Shown piece after piece: positions 56,624-64,000 of a DNA stretch of 64,000 nt; within the stretch, counting starts at the first letter, position 1, and every line of letters begins with the position of its first letter. Source of the stretch: Arenibacter sp. ARW7G5Y1 (GTDB taxonomy: Bacteria > Bacteroidota > Bacteroidia > Flavobacteriales > Flavobacteriaceae). The notes beneath the pieces were generated by a model. It ran no database searches, was not told the origin of the DNA, and was given only the letters and a program-made list of their open reading frames with translations. The position numbers and the translations under genes are program-made. The stretch lies in contig NZ_QJJZ01000014.1 in assembly GCF_003201775.1 (NCBI RefSeq), positions 112,886 to 176,885 on the forward strand, written 5' to 3'.

Positions 56624-56815
56624 ATTAACACATTGATTCTTTATTACATTAGTACATTGACTCATTGATACATTGATACATTGATTCATTGATTCATTAA
56701 ACCATTGCTACATTTCCACATTAACCAATCTTCAAATCTTCACATTATCTCATTTTCAAATTAATACATTGATTCATTGGTGCATTTTCAAATTTTCAAA
56801 TTAACCCATTTTCAA
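56624..56815. repeat. Octamer tract e, 24 units
   Basis: Twenty-four consecutive 8-bp words without a phase slip, from ATTAACAC to ATTTTCAA, with ATTGATAC and ATTGATTC each repeated in tandem. One word (TTTATTAC, 56640-56647) breaks the opening A. The tract ends at the dnaK terminator. Confidence 0.9.
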
Positions 56816-56855
56816 ATCAAAAAAAAACCCCCATCAATTGCTTGACAGGGGTTTG
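56816..56855 (-). terminator. Rho-independent terminator of dnaK
   Basis: Read on the minus strand, AAACCCC (56854-56848) pairs with GGGGTTT (56831-56825), followed by a run of nine T. About 20 bases after the dnaK stop. Confidence 0.85.
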
Positions 56856-56874
56856 TAGTATATAATAGAAATTC

Positions 56875-59016
<2,142 letters not shown>

Positions 59017-59083
59017 CTATCCATTGCAATCACTAATGCGTTTTTTTGTTAAGGTCTAAAAGTTGAAAGTCGCCGCTATTACA

Positions 59084-59140
59084 ATTAGCAATTAGCAATT
59101 AGCAATGATCTGTGTTCCTCGGCCAAAAGCTAGATAGCAA
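59084..59140. repeat. Linker module A, copy 3
   Basis: ATTAGCAATTAGCAATTAGC then AATGATCTGTGTTCCTCGGC, ending TAGATAGCAA. The ATTAGCA word is tandemly repeated here. Leads into tract f. Confidence 0.75.
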
Positions 59141-59188
59141 ATTAACACATTGATTCATTGCTACATTTTCAAATTTCGAAATTATTTC
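59141..59188. repeat. Octamer tract f, 6 units
   Basis: ATTAACAC, ATTGATTC, ATTGCTAC, ATTTTCAA, ATTTCGAA, ATTATTTC; differs from tract c in one base only. Element C copy 5 follows in phase. Confidence 0.85.
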
Positions 59189-59662
59189 ATTTTTGTGTAC
59201 TGTTCATTTTTTGCATCGCCCAAATGCGTAGCATTCATGAATACCATTAAAAATCAATAGACCAGCCGATGAATAAAAAACGACCAGGGCCGAACAACCA
59301 AGTTACGGCGTACCTTGGTTAGGAGGAGCCAGCTGTAGCCTAGGCAGGCTGATTTTAAATTTCTTTAAATCTACGCACTTTCCACGGCCCCGGCGTCCAG
59401 GCCGCTTTCACTTGGGTGAAATGCTCTATGGACGCCTTCCGCCTTCCAATGTGGAAACCACTTGATTTAAGACGAAATCGAAGATTCACGAAAACCTATA
59501 AAAAACCTGTCTGCCGACAAAGGCAGGCCTGTCTGCCGAAGGCAGGCAATAATAACCACTTAAGTAAATTGAAAATAGGCCGGTCCTTTCGTTGCGTCAA
59601 CCTTCATGTGGGGATAAGTCATTTTCCGTTATTAAAAACCTTTGGCATTGCCATCAAGGTCC
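59189..59662 (+). repeat. Structured dispersed element C, copy 5 (long form, with insertion)
   Basis: Central stem GGCGTCCA (59392-59399)/TGGACGCC (59429-59436). The first hairpin is changed on both sides to AACCAAG...CTTGGTT, still pairing. A 41-bp palindromic insertion sits at 59506-59546. Tail GGCATTGCCATCAAGG, then module A copy 4. Confidence 0.87.
59506..59546. mobile_element. 41-bp palindromic insertion inside element C copy 5
   Basis: Two tandem hairpin units, CCTGTCTGCCGACAAAGGCAGG-like (22 bp) and a 19-bp version lacking CAA. Copy 4 at the same site reads six A then CAATAATAACC with nothing between, so the insertion is exact. No gene inside; a REP/MITE-like passive element is the best description. 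Confidence 0.65.
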
Positions 59663-59689
59663 TTGATCCCTTTCCGTAAGCAAAGAACG

Positions 59690-59739
59690 ATTAGCAATTA
59701 GCAATGATCTGTGTTCCTCGGCCAAAAGTTAGATAGCAA
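59690..59739. repeat. Linker module A, copy 4
   Basis: ATTAGCAATTAGCAATGATC, TGTGTTCCTCGGCCAAAAGT, ending TAGATAGCAA, then tract g. Confidence 0.75.
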
Positions 59740-59787
59740 ATTAATACATTGATTCATTGGTGCATTTTCAAATTTCCAAATTATCTC
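59740..59787. repeat. Octamer tract g, 6 units
   Basis: ATTAATAC, ATTGATTC, ATTGGTGC, ATTTTCAA, ATTTCCAA, ATTATCTC; element C copy 6 follows in phase. Confidence 0.85.
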
Positions 59788-60158
59788 ATTTTTGTGTTCT
59801 GTTCATTTTTTGCATCGCCCAAAAAACGAACCAAAAAACGCTAGGCTGATTTTAAATTTCTTTAAATCTACGCACTTTCCACGGCCCCGGCCTCCAGGCC
59901 GCTTTCACTTGGGTGAAATGCTCTATGGACGCCTTCCACCTTCCAATGTGGAAACCACTTGATTTAAGACAAAATTGAAAATAGGCCGGTCCTTACGTTC
60001 CGTCAACCTTCATGTGGGGATAAGTCATTTTCCGTTATTAAAAACCTTTGGGCATAGCCGTTAAGAATTATTGAAGCCTTGGAAATAATTTAATCATTGG
60101 TTTGACTAAATTGCTCCTATTAATAAAAACTATTTATCAAAAAAACACGACTGATCAA
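59788..60158 (+). repeat. Structured dispersed element C, copy 6 (short form)
   Basis: Short form like copy 2. Central stem GGCCTCCA (59889-59896)/TGGACGCC (59926-59933) has one mismatch at the fourth pair. Tail through CACGACTGATCAA into tract h. Confidence 0.85.
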
Positions 60159-60262
60159 ATTAACCCATTGATTCATTATTACATTAGTACATTGACTCAT
60201 TGCTACATTTTCAAATTTCCAAATCTTCAAATCTTCACATTATCTCATTTTCAAATTAATCC
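60159..60262. repeat. Octamer tract h, 13 units
   Basis: ATTAACCC to ATTAATCC in phase; its first five words repeat those of tract d. Confidence 0.87.
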
Positions 60263-60298
60263 ACCATCCTCCTAAATCTTCCTTAATCCAAAATCAAT

Positions 60299-60306
60299 TA
60301 TATTTG
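60299..60306 (+). promoter_or_regulatory. Candidate -7 box for the metallophosphoesterase gene
   Basis: TATATTTG lies 37 bases before ATG 60344 and matches TAnnTTTG. No -33 TTTG is seen. Confidence 0.35.
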
Positions 60307-60343
60307 GTTTTAAGAATCAAATCCATCAGAACACCACTATTCT

Positions 60344-61258
60344 ATGAACCTCCTTCAAAAAATTAAATCGGCCTTCATCTTGACCACCCTTTTAAGTTGT
60401 GGTTCCAAGGACCAGAAAGCTGGTTTGGACCAGGACCTGGCCATCGGCATTGTGGCGGACTGCCAATATTGCCACTGTGAATCCACTAGCTCCCGGTTTT
60501 ATAAGAACTCCCCGGGGAAACTGCAAAATGCAGTAGATAGCCTTAACAATGCCCCCTTGGATTACGCCATTCATTTGGGCGATTTCATCGATAGGGATTT
60601 TAGTAGTTTTGATACCGTTGGTCCCATCTGGAACAAGCTAAAAACCAAGAAATACCAGGTATTGGGCAATCATGATTTTAGTGTTGCCGATTCCTTAAAA
60701 CCTTTGGTGCCCCATAAAATGAACCTGAAACAACGGTATTACAGCTTTGTGGAACAAAATTGGCGATTCATTGTCCTGGACGGGAACGATCTTAGTTATC
60801 AAGGTGCCATTACCGAGGAAAAGTTGGCACAGACCGATTCCTTATTTACCCTTCTCTCCAAATCCAAACCGCCCAACCTTCATACTTGGAACGGGGGTTT
60901 AAGTTTGGAACAGCTTAAATGGGTGGAAAACGAGTTGATATTGGCCCTGAAAAATAATGAAAAGGTTGGATTTTACTGTCATTTTCCCGTACTCGGGGAA
61001 GACAAGGTGCACAGATTATGGAACAGTCCACAATTTCTATCACTTATAGACCAATACCCCAATGTGAAATTTTATTTTAACGGGCATAACCATAATGGCG
61101 ATTACGCCCAACGCCATGGGGTACATTACCTCACCTTTAAGGGCATGGTAGATACCGATAACACCTCCGCCTTTGCCAAGGTCCGTATTACAACCGACTC
61201 CATTCTTGTTCATGGGCATGGGCGGGAACCTTCCAGAAAACTAAAGATCAGGGAATGA
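60344..61258 (+). CDS. Lipoprotein metallophosphoesterase (ADP-ribose/CDP-alcohol diphosphatase-like)
   Basis: A 304-residue protein with a lipoprotein signal (LTTLLSCGSK, Cys near 19). Calcineurin-type motifs run in order: GIVADCQY (near 35), IHLGDFIDRD (near 78), LGNHDF (near 103), FYCHFPV (near 207), FNGHNHNGD (near 247). The ADxQY opening followed by SRFYKNSPGKLQNAVDSLN resembles Mn-dependent ADP-ribose/CDP-alcohol diphosphatases. It would hydrolyse nucleotide diphosphates outside the inner membrane. Substrate assignment is by pattern only. Confidence 0.82.
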   Translation: MNLLQKIKSAFILTTLLSCGSKDQKAGLDQDLAIGIVADCQYCHCESTSSRFYKNSPGKLQNAVDSLNNAPLDYAIHLGDFIDRDFSSFDTVGPIWNKLKTKKYQVLGNHDFSVADSLKPLVPHKMNLKQRYYSFVEQNWRFIVLDGNDLSYQGAITEEKLAQTDSLFTLLSKSKPPNLHTWNGGLSLEQLKWVENELILALKNNEKVGFYCHFPVLGEDKVHRLWNSPQFLSLIDQYPNVKFYFNGHNHNGDYAQRHGVHYLTFKGMVDTDNTSAFAKVRITTDSILVHGHGREPSRKLKIRE

Positions 61259-61271
61259 AAGTTGCAATGAA

Positions 61272-61323
61272 CAATTAACAAATAGCAATAATCTATGTTC
61301 CTCGGCCAAAAGCTAGATAGCAA
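61272..61323. repeat. Linker module A, copy 5
   Basis: Diverged copy: AATAGCAATAATCTATGTTC, then CTCGGCCAAAAGCTAGATAG, ending CAA. It lies 14 bases after the phosphoesterase stop and leads into tract i. Confidence 0.7.
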
Positions 61324-61499
61324 ATTAATACATTGACTCATTGATACATTTTCAAATTTCCAAATCTTCAAATCTTCACATTATCTCATTTTCAAATTAA
61401 CACATTGGTACATTGCTTCATTACCACATTAACCCATTTTCAAATTAACCCATCATCAAATCATCAAATTAACACATTGATTCATTACCCCATTAACTC
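61324..61499. repeat. Octamer tract i, 22 units
   Basis: Twenty-two words in perfect phase from ATTAATAC to ATTAACTC, with ATCATCAA in tandem. No element C follows; one extra C breaks phase at 61500 and the sdaA leader begins. Confidence 0.9.
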
Positions 61500-61568
61500 C
61501 ATTAGCACCTTGGTATATTTCCCAATATATAATCCTATATTTACCCTAAAAATTTAACCTATTGGAAA

Positions 61569-62993
61569 ATGGAATGCATTAGTGTTTTCGACATGCTCAA
61601 AATTGGTGTCGGCCCCTCCAGCTCCCACACTTTAGGCCCATGGCGTGCCGCAGAACGATTTATTGGCGAACTACGGGAAAAGAACGTATTTCATACCATT
61701 ACCCATCTCCAGGCGGAGGTATATGGTTCCCTTTCCCTGACAGGAAAAGGCCACGCCACCGACCTGGCCATTATGTTGGGCCTTACCGGAGCCGATCCGG
61801 TCAGCATTCCCATAGAAAATATAAGTGGGATAATAAATGGAATTCAAGAAAGCAAAAAACTGCTTTTGAACAATTCCCTGGAAATTCCTTTCGATCCCAA
61901 ATTGGATATCCTATTTAAAAGGGAATTTCTCCCCTTTCATGCCAACGGGATGATCTTTAGGGCCAGCTTGGCCAATGGCAAGCAAATTAAGGAAACCTAC
62001 TATTCCATAGGAGGAGGCTTTGTGGTAAAGGAAGAACTTAAGCGTTCCAAAAAGAAAATGGAAGTTTTTAAGGCCTTCCCCTTTCCTGTAGAAAAGGGAA
62101 CGGACCTATTGGCTACTTGCAAAAAAGAAAATAAGTCCATTTCCGAACTCGTGTTGGAGAATGAGCGCTCCCTGCGTTCCAATTCGGAAATAGACCAAGG
62201 TCTGCAACATATCTGGGACACCATGTTGGAGTGTATGTACATAGGCTGCCATACCGAGGGGAATCTGCCAGGCGGACTCAATGTGCGGAGAAGGGCCTAT
62301 GACACCCACCAAAAACTGAAGGGCCACCTCCCCTATACCACTCCTCAGGAATGGCTGCTTACCATAAGAAAGACCGAAGTAAAATTCCGTTCCATCCTGA
62401 AATGGGTAAGCTGCTTTGCCCTAAGCGTCAATGAAGTAAATGCATCCCTGGGCAGAGTGGTCACGGCTCCTACCAATGGCAGTGCTGGGGTAATACCTGC
62501 GGTGCTCATGTACTATATGGTCATAGAAAACCACGAAGCCAATTTTGAACACATTAAAAAGTTTCTGCTGGTGGCGGGCGAAATTGGCAGTATTTTTAAA
62601 AAGGGGGCTACCATTTCCGCGGCCATGGGTGGCTGTCAGGCCGAAATTGGCGTATCGTCCGCCATGGCCGCCGCAGCGCTGACAGAACTTATGGGAGGTA
62701 ATCCGGAACAAGTACTCATGGCGGCAGAAATTGCCATGGAACACCATCTGGGCCTTACCTGTGATCCCATTGGCGGTTTGGTCCAAATTCCATGCATAGA
62801 ACGCAACTGTATGGGGGCCATAAAAGCGATCAACGCGGCAGAATTGGCGTTGGACTCCGACCCCGCCAATGCCAGAGTACCTTTGGACAAAGTAGTGAAC
62901 ACAATGTGGGAAACCGCCAAGGATATGAATACCAAATACAAGGAAACCTCGGAAGGCGGACTGGCCGTTGGGGTGTACCTGAGTGATTGTTGA
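61569..62993 (+). CDS. sdaA: L-serine ammonia-lyase (L-serine dehydratase)
   Basis: A 474-residue single-chain, iron-sulfur type serine dehydratase that deaminates L-serine to pyruvate. The beta domain opens with [24 protein letters not shown], the alpha domain has [15 protein letters not shown] (near 300) and the [4Fe-4S] cysteines in GGCQAEIG (near 358), [14 protein letters not shown] (near 397-410) and NCMGA (near 416). Length and order match single-polypeptide SdaA. It stands alone after an octamer tract; no serine transporter adjoins it. Confidence 0.96.
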   Translation: MECISVFDMLKIGVGPSSSHTLGPWRAAERFIGELREKNVFHTITHLQAEVYGSLSLTGKGHATDLAIMLGLTGADPVSIPIENISGIINGIQESKKLLLNNSLEIPFDPKLDILFKREFLPFHANGMIFRASLANGKQIKETYYSIGGGFVVKEELKRSKKKMEVFKAFPFPVEKGTDLLATCKKENKSISELVLENERSLRSNSEIDQGLQHIWDTMLECMYIGCHTEGNLPGGLNVRRRAYDTHQKLKGHLPYTTPQEWLLTIRKTEVKFRSILKWVSCFALSVNEVNASLGRVVTAPTNGSAGVIPAVLMYYMVIENHEANFEHIKKFLLVAGEIGSIFKKGATISAAMGGCQAEIGVSSAMAAAALTELMGGNPEQVLMAAEIAMEHHLGLTCDPIGGLVQIPCIERNCMGAIKAINAAELALDSDPANARVPLDKVVNTMWETAKDMNTKYKETSEGGLAVGVYLSDC

Positions 62994-63133
62994 TGCATAG
63001 AATTGAGAGGCTAGATTTAGATTTTAGAAGCTGGACTAAAGTCTTATGGTGAAAGTAATATAACCAGGTGCTCCTTCCTGTAGAGAGATTGCTTCGTAAC
63101 CTCGCAATGACGAATTCTTCCAAAATATACCCC

Positions 63134-63317
63134 ATTAGTACATTGACTCATTGATACATTGATTCATTGCTACATTGGTACATTTCCACATCAACCCATT
63201 TTCAAATCTTCACATTATCTCATTTTCAAATTAATACATTGGTACATTGATTCATTGCTACATTAATCAATTGCTTCATTACCACATTAACCCATTTTCA
63301 AATCTTCACATTATCTC
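63134..63317. repeat. Octamer tract j, 23 units
   Basis: Twenty-three words in perfect phase from ATTAGTAC to ATTATCTC; no module A precedes it. Element C copy 7 starts at the next octamer position. Confidence 0.9.
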
Positions 63318-63598
63318 ATTTTTGTGTCCTGTTCATTTTTTGCATCGCCCAAAAAACGAACCAAAAAACGCTAGGCTGATTTTAAATTTCTTTAAATCTA
63401 CGCACTTTCCACAGCCCCGGCGTCCAGGCCGCTTTCACTTGGGTGAAATGCTCTATGGACGCCTTCCACCTTCCAATGTGGAAACCACTTGATTTAAGAC
63501 AAAATTGAAAATAGGCCGGTCCTTTCGTTGCGTCAAACTTCATGTGGGGATAAGTCATTTTCCGTTATTAAAAACCTTTGGCATTGCCATTAAGGTCC
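63318..63598 (+). repeat. Structured dispersed element C, copy 7 (short form)
   Basis: Short form with central stem GGCGTCCA (63419-63426)/TGGACGCC (63456-63463) and tail GGCATTGCCATTAAGG. It shows that long/short form and tail type combine independently. Confidence 0.85.
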
Positions 63599-63638
63599 TT
63601 GATCCCTTTCCGTGAGCAAAGAACAAAGAACAAAGAAC

Positions 63639-63682
63639 AATTAGCAATGATCTGTGTTCCTCGGCCAAAAGCCAGATAGCAA
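63639..63682. repeat. Linker module A, copy 6
   Basis: AATTAGCAATGATCTGTGTT, CCTCGGCCAAAAGCCAGATA, ending GCAA; preceded by three tandem copies of CAAAGAA. Leads into tract k. Confidence 0.75.
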
Positions 63683-63746
63683 ATTAATACATTGACTCAT
63701 TATTACATTAGTACATTGGTGCATTTTCAAATTTCCAAATTATCTC
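63683..63746. repeat. Octamer tract k, 8 units
   Basis: ATTAATAC, ATTGACTC, ATTATTAC, ATTAGTAC, ATTGGTGC, ATTTTCAA, ATTTCCAA, ATTATCTC, followed in phase by element C copy 8. Confidence 0.85.
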
Positions 63747-64000
63747 ATTTTTGTGTTCTGTTCATTTTTTGCATCGCCCAAATGCGCAGCATTCATGAAT
63801 ACCATTAAAAATCAATAGACCTGCCCATGAATAAAAAACGACCAGGGCCGAATAACCAAGGTGCGGGGTACCTTGTGGTTAGGAGGAGCCAGCTGTAGCC
63901 ATGGCAGGCTGATTTTAAATTTCTTTAAATCTACGCACTTTCCACAGCCCCGGCGTCCAGGCCGCTTTCACTTGGGTGAAATGCTCTATGGACGCCTTCC
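63747..64000 (+). repeat. Structured dispersed element C, copy 8 (long form, cut by window edge)
   Basis: Long form with the first hairpin and central stem GGCGTCCA (63952-63959)/TGGACGCC (63989-63996); the window ends four bases later. TGCGCAGCATTC replaces TGCGTAGCATTC. Confidence 0.85.

Noticed and set aside
56624..56815. CRISPR array
   Set aside because: The repeats are 8 bp with no longer constant repeat, no spacers of fixed length, and no cas genes are nearby.
63247..63492. Reading frames inside octamer tracts and element C (also near 59416-59679)
   Set aside because: They cross module borders, are absent or shifted in other C copies, and an 8-bp period scrambles the frame. Substitutions between copies preserve stems, not codons.

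Overview
The window reads as chromosomal DNA of a marine-type member of the Flavobacteriaceae (Bacteroidota). The evidence is two TonB-type outer-membrane receptors, periplasmic lipoproteins with DUF4369/TlpA architecture, a QEGLA/DUF1704 protein, several TAnnTTTG-type -7 promoter boxes typical of the phylum, TTG/GTG starts with weak Shine-Dalgarno sequences, and polysaccharide genes of flavobacterial type. The genus cannot be fixed from the sequence alone. No tRNA, rRNA, CRISPR array, complete insertion sequence or prophage was seen.

Layout. 0-20.7 kb is mostly housekeeping and envelope genes: a TonB-type receptor cut by the left edge, an acidic amino acid symporter, chorismate synthase (aroC), an LpxH-like phosphoesterase, a GlcD-GlcF-type FAD/Fe-S dehydrogenase, a TlpA-like lipoprotein, a rhomboid protease diverging from a lipid A-type acyltransferase, a sterol desaturase-family oxidase, phosphoglucosamine mutase (glmM), an ACP phosphodiesterase and a gamma-glutamyltransferase. 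21.5-25.0 kb is a tight four-gene minus-strand operon for an unidentified carbohydrate (HUMPS-family lyase, zinc dehydrogenase, SDR, TIM-barrel isomerase). 25.6-29.0 kb holds a TonB receptor followed by a seven-unit tandem array. 29.0-33.1 kb holds a YncE/phosphoesterase lipoprotein and a saccharopine dehydrogenase-like protein. 33.5-37.1 kb is a three-gene sugar-acid set (zinc dehydrogenase, UxaA-family dehydratase, lactonase-like amidohydrolase) that looks like a deoxy-sugar or uronate oxidation route.

39.1-55.4 kb is one plus-strand surface-polysaccharide locus: a WecA/MraY-type initiating transferase, Wzx flippase, Wzy polymerase, three GT4 glycosyltransferases, the remains of a GT2 gene, two tandem CapK-like AMP ligases, a toroid-fold protein, a WecG/TagA glycosyltransferase, UDP-GlcNAc 2-epimerase (wecB) and a Wzc tyrosine autokinase. 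Its middle (about 40.3-48.4 kb) is strikingly AT-rich compared with both ends, as expected for a swapped serotype cassette. dnaK, a metallophosphoesterase lipoprotein and L-serine dehydratase (sdaA) follow.

The most unusual content is non-coding. (i) Eleven tracts contain 132 octamers in strict 8-bp phase (AT[T/C]-NNNN-[C/A], with one first-base exception), built from a small vocabulary of words. (ii) A structured dispersed repeat of about 280-520 bp, here called element C, occurs in eight same-orientation copies; most begin exactly where an octamer tract ends. Its central 8-bp stem shows a compensatory G:C to C:G swap in two copies. (iii) Smaller linker modules (A, D, E) join these into chains. 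Copies of C flank the polysaccharide locus as direct repeats on both sides. (iv) One C copy carries a clean 41-bp palindromic insertion. (v) A seven-unit array of REP-like inverted pairs has a G-quadruplex motif in six units. Together these look like a modular non-coding repeat system that may drive recombination around the surface-polysaccharide locus. That function is inference; the repeats, phase and base-pair swap are read directly from the sequence.
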